From positions 62,001 through 126,000 of the forward strand of contig NZ_JAUTAG010000001.1 of NCBI RefSeq assembly GCF_030818255.1: DNA of 64,000 bases, read 5' to 3'. The DNA comes from Microbacterium sp. SORGH_AS_0969. Lineage in GTDB: Bacteria > Actinomycetota > Actinomycetes > Actinomycetales > Microbacteriaceae. The translations under genes were made by a program, and so were the position numbers. The notes beneath the pieces were generated by a model. The model saw nothing but the letters and a program-made list of their open reading frames with translations, did not search any database and was not told where the DNA came from. Positions 11,298 to 21,586 of this stretch are shown piece after piece. Position 1 is the stretch's first letter, and each line of letters opens with the position of its first letter.

Positions 11298-12087
11298 TTA
11301 GCCTGCGATCCGCTGGCGGAGGTCAGCGAGACGTGCGGACACGCTCGCGTCGATGACGTCGTCCGCGATCTGCACGCGCAGACCGCCGACCACCGTCGGG
11401 TCGATCACGGTGTTCAGCGTGACCGCCGAACCGTAGCGAGCGCTGAGAGCGTTCTGCAGACGGGTCTGCTGCTCGGCGCTCAGAGGCGCTGCCGCGTAGA
11501 ACGGTCGCGACGATGCGCGTCCGCTGGTCGGCGACGATGCTCTCCGCGCGGCGGAGGAGTGCGCGCACCCGACGACCGCGGGCGTTCTGCACGAGCGACG
11601 ACACGATCAGGGTCGTACCGGCGCTGACGCGTCCGTCGAGGAGCTTCGTGACGAGCGCGCCCTTTGCGGAGGCGTCTCCGAGACGCCCGCCCAGTGCGAG
11701 CTCGAGCTCTCCGTTGGCGGCGACCGTACGCGAGAACGAGAACAGCTCGGGCTCGATGTCGGCCGACTCCGCCACGGCTGTGGCGCGAACGGCGAGCTCC
11801 TCGATGCCCTCGACGAACTCGGCGGAGGTGGACCAGCGCTGCTGAGCGGCACTGCTGAGCAGCGCCACCGTCGCGGGACGGTAGGAAGAGCCGAAGACGG
11901 CCGACACCAGTCCCGCGCGAGCGGGAGCCGGCACCGACGAGTCGGACAGCGCGCCGCTCAGCTGAGCCGACCCGCTCACGGTGCCGACGGCAGCGAACAG
12001 TTCGCGCGCGACGTCGAGATCGACGCCCGAGGTGGAAGCCAGGGCCTCCGCCGTCGCGGTCCGCGCCTGAGTGGTCGCGCTGCCCAT
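11298..12087 (-). CDS. atpH: ATP synthase F1 delta subunit, interrupted by a one-base frameshift
   Basis: The delta subunit links the peripheral stalk to the top of the F1 head. Codons from the ATG at 12085-12087 read normally to about residue 196 (ESIVADQRTRIVATV). From about 11500 that frame turns into an unrelated Arg-rich tail, while the frame one base over continues the expected sequence APLSAEQQTRLQNALSARYG and ends VSARLADLRQRIAG with a TAA at 11298-11300. The whole interval is 790 bases, so removing one base gives an ideal 262-residue protein. There is no other decay. The start codon overlaps the atpF stop by one base. A sequencing error is the simplest explanation for a subunit the enzyme needs. 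Confidence 0.9.
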
Positions 12088-12665
12088 CAGTTACTCACCG
12101 GTCCCTGAGCCTGTCGAAGGGTCTCGGATGCCTCGAGCTCGGCGAGGAAGCGGTCGACGACGGCGTTCGCACGGGCGTCGTCCGACAGGGTCTCTCCGAT
12201 CACGTTGCCCGCGAGGTCGACGGCAAGGGTGCCGACCTCGGAGCGCAGCTGGACGAGAGCGGTCTGGCGCTCGGCCTCGATCTGGTTGTGAGCGGCGGCG
12301 GTGATGCGCGCGGCCTCGACCGCGGCGGTCTCCTTCGCCTCGGCGACGATCTTGCGGCCGTCCTGGGTCGCGGTCTCGCGGATCTCACCGGCCTCACGGC
12401 GCGCCTCGGCGAGCTGGGCGGTGTACTGCTCGAGGGCGGCCTCGGCCTGTCGCTGAGCCTCGTCGGCCTTCGCGATGTTGCCCTCGATGGCAGCACTGCG
12501 CTCGTCGAGCAGCTTCGCCATGCGCGGCAGAGCGACGCGCCACACCACGAAGACGATGACGACGAAGCACACGGCCGACCATATGATGTCGTAGACCGCG
12601 GGAATGAGCGGGTTGTGCGCTTCCCCCGCGGGCTCCGCGGCGAGTGTGACAAGAGCGTTCAGCAT
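12087..12665 (-). CDS. atpF: ATP synthase Fo b subunit
   Basis: The 192-residue peripheral-stalk subunit has one N-terminal membrane helix (IIWSAVCFVVIVFVVWRVAL, about 27-46) followed by a long charged coiled coil rich in Ala, Glu and Arg. It holds the stator between Fo and delta. The last residues, LRQAQGPVSN, are not family sequence: they are encoded by a repeat-type sequence, GGTCCCTGAGCCTGTCGAAGG, at 12100-12120. The stop overlaps the atpH start codon by one base. Confidence 0.96.
   Translation of the reverse strand: MLNALVTLAAEPAGEAHNPLIPAVYDIIWSAVCFVVIVFVVWRVALPRMAKLLDERSAAIEGNIAKADEAQRQAEAALEQYTAQLAEARREAGEIRETATQDGRKIVAEAKETAAVEAARITAAAHNQIEAERQTALVQLRSEVGTLAVDLAGNVIGETLSDDARANAVVDRFLAELEASETLRQAQGPVSN
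12100..12121. repeat. Dispersed CCTGAGCCTGTCGAAGG-type repeat inside the atpF 3' end
   Basis: The plus strand reads GGTCCCTGAGCCTGTCGAAG followed by GG. From general knowledge, this sequence (often as GGTCCCTTCGACAGGCTCAG followed by GGACC) recurs in many actinobacterial and Microbacteriaceae intergenic regions. Here it sits in frame and supplies the LRQAQGP residues at the AtpF C-terminus. I see no second copy in this window. Confidence 0.6.
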
Positions 12666-12699
12666 CCTGTCTCCTTACAGTGAGTCGAGAGCGGCCGGA

Positions 12700-14013
<1,314 letters not shown>

Positions 14014-14496
14014 TCAGGACCGGCGGTCGCCCTCGTCGGGATCCGTGGGCAGGGATACGTCGCTCGCGCTGGGGATGCGCATGCGCAGGAGCACGACGAC
14101 GTCGACGACCAGGGACGCCACCACGCTGACCACCAGCGCGACGTAGAAGATCACCGGGCTCACCCACGCCTGTTCCCGGAGCACGACGATGGCGACGATG
14201 AACAGCACGAGCTTCAGCAGCCAGCCTCCGAGCACGATGCCGAAGAAGAGCGGGACGTACAGCGGGTCACCGAACCACCGATTGGCGATGAGGATGCTCG
14301 CGGCGGTCACCGCGAGGAAGACCGCGCTCACCGCGACTCCGGACAGAGCGCTGCCGAGACCTCCCGCTCCCCCGACCGCGAAGCCGACGACCGCGCCGAC
14401 GACGAGCAGGACGACGGTGACGATGCCTCCCCAGACCAGGGCGGTTCTCAGCACCGGGGTGCTGGACGGGCGACGGGCGGGAGTGATGCTGGTCAT
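14014..14496 (-). CDS. AtpI-like membrane protein of the ATP synthase operon
   Basis: The 160-residue product has four predicted membrane helices (around residues 18-40, 50-72, 83-105 and 112-133) and a charged tail ending in DPDEGDRRS. Its place directly ahead of atpB matches the i gene, whose product helps assemble the c ring in other bacteria; in M. tuberculosis the matching gene is Rv1303. The start overlaps the end of the upstream WecA-type gene by four bases, implying coupled translation. Sequence similarity in this family is low, so the call rests mainly on position and topology. Confidence 0.75.
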   Translation of the reverse strand: MTSITPARRPSSTPVLRTALVWGGIVTVVLLVVGAVVGFAVGGAGGLGSALSGVAVSAVFLAVTAASILIANRWFGDPLYVPLFFGIVLGGWLLKLVLFIVAIVVLREQAWVSPVIFYVALVVSVVASLVVDVVVLLRMRIPSASDVSLPTDPDEGDRRS

Positions 14497-15669
14497 GAGT
14501 GGGGCTCCGGTGGGGTGGGACGCGGACGCCGCGACGCGAGTCGCCAGCGATGCGGGGAGGGAAGAACGGTCAGCACCGCGCAGGCGACGACGCCGACCGC
14601 GCCGAACAGGATGCCGAACAGATAGTCGCCGGGCCAGCTCTGCTGGGTTCCGATGTACATGAGCAGGAAGGCCAGGCTCACCACGGCCGTCCAGGAGTAG
14701 AAGATGAGGACCGCACTGGTGTCGGTGTGCCCCATGTCGAGCATGCGGTGGTGCAGGTGCTTGCGATCGGGCGAGAAGGGCGACCGGCCCGCCCACTGGC
14801 GGCGAGCCACGGCGAGGCCGAAGTCCAGCAGCGGAAGGAGGACGATCACCACCGGGAGCAGGATCGGGATGAACGCGCCCAGCAGCTGCGAACGGCCGAT
14901 CTTCTCGGGGTCCAGGACGGCCGGGTCGAGCTGCCCCGTGATGGCGATCGCGGAGCTGGCCATGAGCAGACCCAGCATCAGGGCGCCAGCATCGCCCATG
15001 AACAGCTTCGCCGGCGTCCAGTTCATGGGGAGGAAGCCGAGACACGCGCCGACCAGCACGGCCGCGATGAAGGAGGCCAGGTTGAAGTAGGTGCTGGCGC
15101 CGGTGTCCCGCACGAGCAGGTATGAGTAGGCGAAGAAGACCCCGTTCGCGATCAGGCACACGCCCGCCACGAGACCGTTCAACCCGTCGATGAAGTTGAC
15201 GGCGTTCATCACCACGACGAGCGCGAAGACCGTGAGAAGGAAGCTGACCCAGCTCGACCCCACCGTGAGGGCGCCGATCGGCAGCGACAGGATCTGCAGC
15301 TGACCGAACCACGCGATCATCCCGGCCGCGACGAACTGCGCGCCGAGCTTGATCATCCAGTCCAGGTCCCACAGGTCGTCGGCGACCCCGACGAGCACGA
15401 TGAGCAGAACAGCGCCGAGCAACCAGAGAACGGGGGCCGGGTCGACCCAGAAGATCGAGAAGTACGGGTTACGGCTCGACAGGGCGAAGGCGGCGACGAC
15501 GCCCCAGGAACATCGCGACGCCACCCAGGCGAGGCGTCGGGGTCTTGTGGACATCCCGATCCCGGATGCCGGGATAGAGCTTGAAGCGCAGGGCGAGCTT
15601 CCACACCACCCACGACAGCGCGAGCGTGACCGCCGCCGTGAAGAGGATGGTGAGGAGGTACTGGGTCAC
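14493..15669 (-). CDS. Undecaprenyl-phosphate GlcNAc-1-phosphate transferase (WecA/TagO type), one-base frameshift
   Basis: This polytopic enzyme transfers a sugar-1-phosphate from a UDP-sugar to undecaprenyl phosphate, the first step of wall-linked glycopolymers. The N-terminal part, VTQYLLTILFTAAVTLALSW to TPRLGGVAMFLG, is read from the GTG at 15667-15669; the rest, from GVVAAFALSSRN onward, is in the next frame. One surplus G in a GGGG run (minus strand, 15502-15505) explains it: 1177 bases become 391 codons plus stop. Catalytic motifs are intact: VADDLWDLDW, NFIDGLNGL, FMGDAGAL and KHLHHRM. The start overlaps the sua5 stop (GTGA). Confidence 0.9.
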
Positions 15670-16454
15670 GGACCCGGCGCCTCGGCATCCGTGTCCGACG
15701 CCGCACGCGCGGGCTCGCCGTTCGACGCGTCGACGCTGGACGCATCGGCAGAAGCCGCGGCGGGGGTCGGCACGGGAGCATCGGGGTCGGGATCCGGCTC
15801 GAGAAGATCCCCGAGCACCTCTCGCAGACGTTCGCGGGAGACGGCGCCCTCTCTGAGGACACGCACGCGAGGCTCGGCACCGCCGACGAGGGTGGTGGCA
15901 TCGACGATCGTGGACGCGATCCCCGTCTCGCTCGGGCCGGAGTCGAGGTAGGCGGCGACGCTGTCGCCGAGCATGTCGCGCGCGGCGTCGATGTTCACGG
16001 CCGCAGCCATGCCGGTGCGGTTCGCGCTGGAGACGGCGAGAGGGCCCGTCTCTTCGAGGAGCTCGAGGGTGAGGTGGTGAGCCGGCATGCGTACGGCGAC
16101 GGTGCCGTGGGTGTCGCCGAGGTCCCATGACAGGGAGGGCTGAGCGGGGAGCACGATGGTGAGCCCGCCCGGCCAGAACTCGCGCACGAGGTCGTCGACG
16201 GCGGGAGGGATCTCGGCCACGAGCGCCCGCAGGGTGCCGACCCCGGCGACCAGGACCGGCGGCGGCTGCTGGCGACCGCGACCCTTGGCCTCGAGGAGAC
16301 CGGCCACGGCGCGGGCGTTGAACGCGTCGGCGGCGACGCCGTAGACGGTGTCGGTGGGAAGCACGACGAGCTCGCCGCGGCCGATCGCCTGGCGTGCATG
16401 GCGCATGCCCGAGAGCAGCTGCGACTCGTCTCGGCAGTCGTAGACAGGTGACAT
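15666..16454 (-). CDS. L-threonylcarbamoyladenylate synthase (Sua5/YrdC/YwlC)
   Basis: The 262-residue protein makes threonylcarbamoyl-AMP for the t6A37 modification of ANN-decoding tRNAs. The YrdC domain fills about residues 10-190, with GELVVLPTDTVYGVAADAF, the KGRGRQQPPPVLV nucleotide-binding loop and GPLAVSSANRTG. A low-complexity Pro/Ala/Asp tail follows and probably has no catalytic role. Start is the ATG at 16452-16454; an in-frame upstream start is unlikely because a TAGACT -10-like box ends ten bases ahead. It sits between prmC and the WecA-type gene, the conserved actinobacterial order. Confidence 0.9.
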   Translation of the reverse strand: MSPVYDCRDESQLLSGMRHARQAIGRGELVVLPTDTVYGVAADAFNARAVAGLLEAKGRGRQQPPPVLVAGVGTLRALVAEIPPAVDDLVREFWPGGLTIVLPAQPSLSWDLGDTHGTVAVRMPAHHLTLELLEETGPLAVSSANRTGMAAAVNIDAARDMLGDSVAAYLDSGPSETGIASTIVDATTLVGGAEPRVRVLREGAVSRERLREVLGDLLEPDPDPDAPVPTPAAASADASSVDASNGEPARAASDTDAEAPGP

Positions 16455-16508
16455 ATCGCGCGCCAGTCTACTTGCGCGTCGGAGGCTCTTCACTCCCGAC
16501 GGCGCGTG

Positions 16509-17402
16509 TCAGGGGTGCACCGCCGTCGTCGCCCGGTCGCGCGAGGTCAGGTCCGGGTGCGTCGCGGCAGCGCGCCACCCGTCCGCCGTCAGGAGATCGC
16601 GGATCGCGGGGCCCTGCCACTCGCCGTGTTCGATGACGAGGGTCGCCCCGGGGTGGCCGAGCCGCAATCCGACTCGCGAGAGGTGGCGCACGGCATCCAG
16701 CCCGTCCGGTCCGCCGTACAGCGCGGCCGGAGGGTCGTACAGCCGCACCTCCGGATCGCGGGGGATGGCGTCGTCGGGCACGTACGGCGGGTTGGATGCC
16801 ACGACCGACACGGTTCCGTCGAGCTCGGGGAACGCGTCGGCGAGGTCGACGAAGGCGAGGGTGACGTTCTCCGCTCCGATCCGGGCGACGTTCTCTTTCG
16901 TCCAGATGAACGCGTCGACGCTGTTCTCGGCGGCGAACACCCGCGCGTGCGGAACCTCGGTGGCCATCGCCAGGGCGATCGCGCCGCTGCCGGTTCCGAG
17001 ATCGACGGCGATCGGCGACTCGGATGCGACGGCGCCGAGCGCGTTGATCGCCAGCTGCGCGACCATCTCGGTCTCGGGCCTCGGGACGAACACGCCCGGA
17101 CCGACGGCCAGCTCGAGCGAACGGAACGGGGCGACGCCGGTGAGGTGCTGGAGGGGTTCGCGGGCGCAGCGACGATCGGCGAGCGGAAGCAGCTCGGCGG
17201 TGGCGGCGGGCGGCATCCGGTCTCCGCGGATCGCGGCGGCCTGCACTCCCCCGCGCGAGAGGTGCAGCACGTGCCCGGCGAGGAGCTCGGCGTCGACCCG
17301 CGGGTCGGGGATACCCGCGACCGCGAAACGGGTCTCGAGGTCGCGGACGACGTCGGCGACGGGAACGGCCGTGGGGGCGGGGGGTGGTGCGGTCTCACGC
17401 AT
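16509..17402 (-). CDS. prmC: Peptide chain release factor glutamine methyltransferase
   Basis: The 297-residue SAM-dependent enzyme methylates the GGQ glutamine of release factors RF1 and RF2. An N-terminal helical domain is followed by the Rossmann fold with DLGTGSGAIAL (SAM binding) and the catalytic SNPPY motif that holds the glutamine substrate. Normally the gene follows prfA directly; here about 5.6 kb separates them. A TAGGCT -10-like box (17414-17419) ends eleven bases before the ATG at 17400-17402, so prmC probably heads its own transcript. Confidence 0.93.
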   Translation of the reverse strand: MRETAPPPAPTAVPVADVVRDLETRFAVAGIPDPRVDAELLAGHVLHLSRGGVQAAAIRGDRMPPAATAELLPLADRRCAREPLQHLTGVAPFRSLELAVGPGVFVPRPETEMVAQLAINALGAVASESPIAVDLGTGSGAIALAMATEVPHARVFAAENSVDAFIWTKENVARIGAENVTLAFVDLADAFPELDGTVSVVASNPPYVPDDAIPRDPEVRLYDPPAALYGGPDGLDAVRHLSRVGLRLGHPGATLVIEHGEWQGPAIRDLLTADGWRAAATHPDLTSRDRATTAVHP

Positions 17403-17413
17403 GACGGGGTCCG

Positions 17414-17419
17414 AGCCTA
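17414..17419 (-). promoter_or_regulatory. Candidate -10 box of prmC
   Basis: TAGGCT on the minus strand lies eleven bases before the prmC start codon, predicting a leader of only a few bases. It would give prmC, sua5 and downstream genes their own promoter now that prfA is distant. Confidence 0.4.
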
Positions 17420-17500
17420 GTCGTCCGGCGTCACACACGCCTGCGTGTCGGAGGACTCGCCTAGGATGATCGCGTTCTCATCGACGGCGAAAGGCGACCC

Positions 17501-18439
17501 ATGCCCGGCATCCACTCCGACATCACCTCTGCGTTCGGCGACACTCCGCTGGTGCGCTTGAACCGCGTTGCGGAGGGGACCGAGGCGCAGATCCTGGCGA
17601 AGCTGGAGTTCTACAACCCGGCTTCCAGCGTCAAGGATCGCCTGGGCATCGCGATCGTCGACGCCGCAGAAGCGTCGGGCGAGCTGAAGCCGGGCGGCAC
17701 CCTCGTCGAGTCCACGAGCGGCAACACCGGCATCGCCCTGGCGATGGTCGGCGCCGCTCGCGGCTACAAGGTCATCCTCACGATGCCCGCCTCGATGTCG
17801 AAGGAGCGCCGGATCCTGCTCAAGGCGTTCGGCGCGGAGCTCGTTCTGACCGACCCCACCAAGGGCATGTCGTACGCGGTCGACGAGGCCAAGCGCATCG
17901 TCGCCGAGACTCCGGGCGCCGTGTGGGCGCGCCAGTTCGAGAACGAGGCGAACCCGGCGATCCACCGCAAGACGACCGCAGAAGAGATCCTGCGCGACAC
18001 CGACGGCAAGGTCGACTACTTCGTCGCCGGCATCGGCACGGGCGGAACGATCACCGGTGTCGGCCAGGTGCTGAAGGAGCGCGTCCCCGGCGTCAAGATC
18101 GTCGCCGTCGAGCCCGCCGACTCCCCCATCCTCACGAAGGGGCACCCGGGGCCCCACAAGATCCAGGGCATCGGTCCCAACTTCGTCCCCGCGATCCTCG
18201 ACCGCGACATCCTCGACGAGGTCATCGACGTCGAGTTCGACGACGCGATCCGCGTCGCCCGCGAGACCGCGGCCAAGGACGGCATCCTGGTCGGCATGTC
18301 GTCGGGAGCGGCGATCTGGGCCGCGCTCGAGATCGCGCGCCGTCCCGAGGCCGCCGGCAAGAACATCGTCGTGATCATCCCGTCGTACGGCGAGCGCTAC
18401 CTCTCGACCGCCCTCTACGAGCACCTGCGCGAAGACTGA
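17501..18439 (+). CDS. cysK: Cysteine synthase A (O-acetylserine sulfhydrylase)
   Basis: The 312-residue PLP enzyme joins O-acetylserine and sulfide to make L-cysteine. Lys45 in [10 protein letters not shown] is the PLP Schiff-base residue, TSGNTG at 72-77 binds the substrate carboxylate, and [10 protein letters not shown] binds the phosphate of PLP. Start: ATG at 17501 with GAAAGG six bases upstream. It is the first gene of a two-gene cysteine operon with cysE starting two bases after its stop. A TAGGAT box at 17462-17467 may be its -10. Confidence 0.96.
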   Translation: MPGIHSDITSAFGDTPLVRLNRVAEGTEAQILAKLEFYNPASSVKDRLGIAIVDAAEASGELKPGGTLVESTSGNTGIALAMVGAARGYKVILTMPASMSKERRILLKAFGAELVLTDPTKGMSYAVDEAKRIVAETPGAVWARQFENEANPAIHRKTTAEEILRDTDGKVDYFVAGIGTGGTITGVGQVLKERVPGVKIVAVEPADSPILTKGHPGPHKIQGIGPNFVPAILDRDILDEVIDVEFDDAIRVARETAAKDGILVGMSSGAAIWAALEIARRPEAAGKNIVVIIPSYGERYLSTALYEHLRED

Positions 18440-18441
18440 CG

Positions 18442-19011
18442 GTGGGGGTTCTCTCCCGCATCCGCGAAGACATCTCCTCGGCGAAGCTCCGCGATCCCGC
18501 GGCTCGAGGCGGGCTCGAGATCGCGCTGCTGTACCCGGGGCTGCACGCCGTGTGGTCGTACCGCGTCGCGAACCGCCTGTGGCGACGGGGGCTGCGCTTC
18601 CCGGCGCGGGCCCTGTCCCAGGCGACGCGCTGGCTCACCGGCATCGAGATCCACCCCGGCGCCACGATCGGACGCCGCTTCTTCATCGACCACGGCATGG
18701 GCGTCGTCATCGGTGAGACGGCCGAGGTCGGCGACGACGTCATGCTCTACCACGGCGTGACCCTCGGCGGTCGGCAGCGCGAGGGCGGCAAGCGCCACCC
18801 CACGCTTCACGATGGAGTCGCCGTCGGAGCCGGGGCGAAGGTCCTGGGGCCCGTCACCATCGGAGCGCGAGCAGTGATCGGGGCGAATGCGGTGGTCACG
18901 CGCGATGCGCCCGCGGACAGCGTGCTCGTGGGCGTGCCGGCGAAGGCGCGCTCGCGACGGGCCGGTGAAGACACACGGGCCCTGCTGATGGCACCCGAGT
19001 ACTCGATCTGA
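18442..19011 (+). CDS. cysE: Serine O-acetyltransferase
   Basis: The 189-residue enzyme acetylates L-serine from acetyl-CoA, feeding CysK. After an alpha-helical N-terminus it has hexapeptide repeats forming a left-handed beta-helix; the catalytic histidines lie in [17 protein letters not shown] and [10 protein letters not shown]. It is of the short, EpsC-like type. The C-terminus ends MAPEYSI, matching the usual hydrophobic terminal Ile that inserts into the CysK active site to form the cysteine synthase complex. Start: GTG two bases after the cysK stop. Confidence 0.95.
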   Translation: MGVLSRIREDISSAKLRDPAARGGLEIALLYPGLHAVWSYRVANRLWRRGLRFPARALSQATRWLTGIEIHPGATIGRRFFIDHGMGVVIGETAEVGDDVMLYHGVTLGGRQREGGKRHPTLHDGVAVGAGAKVLGPVTIGARAVIGANAVVTRDAPADSVLVGVPAKARSRRAGEDTRALLMAPEYSI

Positions 19012-19037
19012 CGCGCCGCCGCCTGCGCGCGGAAGAG

Positions 19038-19084
19038 CCCCGTGTGGAACCGCCATCGCCGCGGTTCCACACGGGGCGGTTTTG
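19038..19084. terminator. Bidirectional terminator between cysE and the acyl-CoA dehydrogenase gene
   Basis: A perfect 16-base-pair stem (CCCCGTGTGGAACCGC and its complement, 7-base loop) lies between converging genes; on the plus strand it is followed by CGGTTTTG, a partial T-tract. Confidence 0.85.
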
Positions 19085-20338
19085 TCAGACCGACAGGCGA
19101 TTCTCCGCCGCGGCCAAGTGGTCGTATCCGGGGGTGCGCAGCATCTCGTGCAGGTGGCGACGCCGCACGCCCATGTTGCCGCCGTCGTACACGGGCAGGC
19201 ACAGCACGTCCTGCATGATGTCGCCGAGCGGGGCGCGATCACCGTACGAGTCGACGCCGACGAGCCGCATCGCGTCGTACACGGTCTGCACGGCCAGCTC
19301 GGAGTTGTAGATCTTCGACATGTTCGACAGCTCGCGGTCGAGTCCACCGGTCTTGTCGAAGTGGTCGGCGGCCTTCCACGCGAAGTAGCGCCCCACCTCG
19401 ATGCGCGTCTTGATGTCGGCCAGCATGTAGCCGGCGTTCTGGTGGTCGATGACCGGGACACTCCCCGATCGCTTCTCGGTCGACACGAAGTCGTAGGCGA
19501 TCTCGAACGCTCGGCGCATTTTCCCCACGGCGGCTGCGGCGATGCTCGAGCACGTCCAGGAGAACGCACCCTTGGTGAGGTTCAACCCGTCGCCCGGAAC
19601 GCCGATGAGGTTTTCCAACGGTACCCGCACATCGACGAAGTCCACATACGGGGAGTTCGTGGCGAGGTGACCGATCGTGTCGATGATCCCCGAGAAGGTC
19701 ACACCGGGCGTGCCCTTCTCGACGACGATGATCGCGAGGGATTCCGCCGGCGGCTTGGTCTCGTCGATGCGGCACACGACGCTGATGATGTCGGCGCCCT
19801 GGTCGTCCCAGCCCGACGCGTTGGTGGTGTAGGCCTTGCGGCCGTTGATGACCCATTCGTCGCCGTCGCGGACGGCGAAGGTCTGCACGCCGTACTTGGG
19901 GTCCGGGTGGTCGAAGTTCGCTCCTCCCGCGGCCTCGGTGAAAGCGATCGCCCCCAGGGCCGGGCTGCCGTCGGTGAAAGGCGCGAGGAAGCGTTCCTTC
20001 TGCTCAGGAGTGCCTGCCGTGATGATCGGGAACACCCCCAGCCCGGTGCCGAGGATCGCGGTCGGGGTGTTGATCTCGACCCGTGCGAGCTCCTCGCAGG
20101 CGAGGGCGAACTGGAGGTTGCTGAAGCGGTGTCCGCCGTTCTCGGCGGGGATGAGTCCCTTGACGAAGCCGGCGTCGACCATCTGCTGATAGAAGGGCTT
20201 CAGGGCACGGAACCGGTCGAGCGGATCGGGGATCGGCGCGATGACGTCGGGGACCTGGCTCAGCACGTTGTCAGCGAATTCGCGCGCCTGAAGGCGGAGA
20301 CCGAGCTGCTCGTCGGAGAGGGTGAAGTCGATGGCCAC
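19085..20338 (-). CDS. Acyl-CoA dehydrogenase family protein
   Basis: The 417-residue flavoprotein has the full family layout: helical N-terminal domain, central beta domain with AFTEAAGGANFD and the WVINGRKAYTTN strand, and a C-terminal helical bundle. It should oxidise an acyl-CoA thioester to the 2,3-enoyl form or act on a related substrate; chain length and true substrate are not evident, and some relatives are monooxygenase-like. Start: GTG at 20336-20338 with GAGGAG upstream. It is divergent from an AraC-type regulator gene 217 bases away that may control it. Confidence 0.85.
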   Translation of the reverse strand: MAIDFTLSDEQLGLRLQAREFADNVLSQVPDVIAPIPDPLDRFRALKPFYQQMVDAGFVKGLIPAENGGHRFSNLQFALACEELARVEINTPTAILGTGLGVFPIITAGTPEQKERFLAPFTDGSPALGAIAFTEAAGGANFDHPDPKYGVQTFAVRDGDEWVINGRKAYTTNASGWDDQGADIISVVCRIDETKPPAESLAIIVVEKGTPGVTFSGIIDTIGHLATNSPYVDFVDVRVPLENLIGVPGDGLNLTKGAFSWTCSSIAAAAVGKMRRAFEIAYDFVSTEKRSGSVPVIDHQNAGYMLADIKTRIEVGRYFAWKAADHFDKTGGLDRELSNMSKIYNSELAVQTVYDAMRLVGVDSYGDRAPLGDIMQDVLCLPVYDGGNMGVRRRHLHEMLRTPGYDHLAAAENRLSV

Positions 20339-20555
20339 GGGTGTGCTCCTCGTTCGTTCGGGTGAAGGTCCAGGTAGCGTCGCAGCGCCGTGATCGGCGC
20401 AGATTGGACGCCCGTGCACGCCGGCGAGGACCATCGTGCACGGTCCGCCGCGGTGAGCAGTTCGTTACCGGGCTGACATGCGGCAGGTCGCCTCGGGAAA
20501 CAGGACGTTGCTCTGCTGAGTCCGTCGACATCCGTGCACCGTCGAGGAGAAGCAC

Positions 20556-21542
20556 ATGCATCGCTGGGACACGCGCGAGAAGCGCCCGTCTGAGCAGTAC
20601 GCCTACTGGCGCGAGGTGGTGTGCGCGGCCTTCACCCCGCTCAGACCCGCGGCGCGCGGCACCCGTGACGACTGGACGCACGCGGGACTCGAGGGTCACG
20701 TCGAGAGTCAGCCCTTCGGCCAGGTCAACGGCGCCGAGATCGCCACGTGCTCCCAGGTCATCCACCACGGCCCCGACGAGGTACGCCGGGTCGACGAGGA
20801 GGTCGTCTTCGTCAACCTGATGCTCGACGGGCGCTGCATCGTCTCGCAGGACGGCCGGCGCAGCATGTCGGGCCCCGGAACCTTCTCGATCGTCGATGTC
20901 ACCCGACCTTTCTCCCTGGACTACCTCGACCCCTGGCGCACGGTGTCGTTCCGCGTGCCGGCGCGAGACATCCCCGACGGGCTGCGCGCGAACGCCACGG
21001 CACGCACGTTCTCCGCCGCCGGCGGGCTGGGGGCGGTCATCGCCGACACGGTGCGCTCCTCCTGGATGCAGGCGTCTCGCATGAGCGCGGGCGAAGCGGA
21101 TGCCGTGGGCATCGCCGTCGCGTCGCTGACCAGGGCTCTGAGCCTTGCGTCGCCGACGACGACCCTCGCCGAAGAGGACGGCGGCGATGCGGTGTTGCGG
21201 CGGAGCATCGAGCACCATCTCGAGCGCCACATCCGCTTCGTTGACACCTCCCCCGCCGCGATCGCGCGGCACTTCGCCATCTCGGTCCGCAAACTCCACC
21301 AGGTGTACGAGAGCGCCCCGCTCACGTACGGGCAGACGGTGATGCGCGTGCGCGTCCTCGCCTGCGCGGACGATCTGCGCGCTGAACGCGGACGCGTCAC
21401 CCTGACGCACCTGGCCGCCAAGTGGGGCTTCAGCGACCTCTCGCACCTGCATCGGGCATTCCGCCACCACCTCGGTCAGACTCCTCGCGAGGTGCTCGCC
21501 CAGCTGGACGCCACCGAGGCCGCGTGGGAACGCGCGAGCTGA
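20556..21542 (+). CDS. AraC-family transcriptional regulator
   Basis: The 328-residue protein has an N-terminal ligand-sensing domain of the AraC_binding_2 kind (about 15-190) and a C-terminal pair of helix-turn-helix motifs: TSPAAIARHFAISVRKLHQVYE and THLAAKWGFSDLSHLHRAFR, the latter the conserved second helix-turn-helix. It ends in TPREVLAQL. Its divergent position next to the acyl-CoA dehydrogenase suggests local control of that gene; the amidase follows 44 bases after its stop but appears to have its own promoter. Inducer unknown. Confidence 0.88.
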   Translation: MHRWDTREKRPSEQYAYWREVVCAAFTPLRPAARGTRDDWTHAGLEGHVESQPFGQVNGAEIATCSQVIHHGPDEVRRVDEEVVFVNLMLDGRCIVSQDGRRSMSGPGTFSIVDVTRPFSLDYLDPWRTVSFRVPARDIPDGLRANATARTFSAAGGLGAVIADTVRSSWMQASRMSAGEADAVGIAVASLTRALSLASPTTTLAEEDGGDAVLRRSIEHHLERHIRFVDTSPAAIARHFAISVRKLHQVYESAPLTYGQTVMRVRVLACADDLRAERGRVTLTHLAAKWGFSDLSHLHRAFRHHLGQTPREVLAQLDATEAAWERAS

Positions 21543-21574
21543 CACGGCTCGGCAGCCTCTCTCGATCCACGCCG

Positions 21575-21580
21575 TAGGCT
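21575..21580 (+). promoter_or_regulatory. Candidate -10 box of the amidase gene
   Basis: TAGGCT is followed by six bases (cggagc) and the ATG at 21587, again the leaderless layout. The short GGAG just before ATG could instead act as a ribosome binding site in a longer transcript from the AraC gene. Confidence 0.4.
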
Positions 21581-21586
21581 CGGAGC

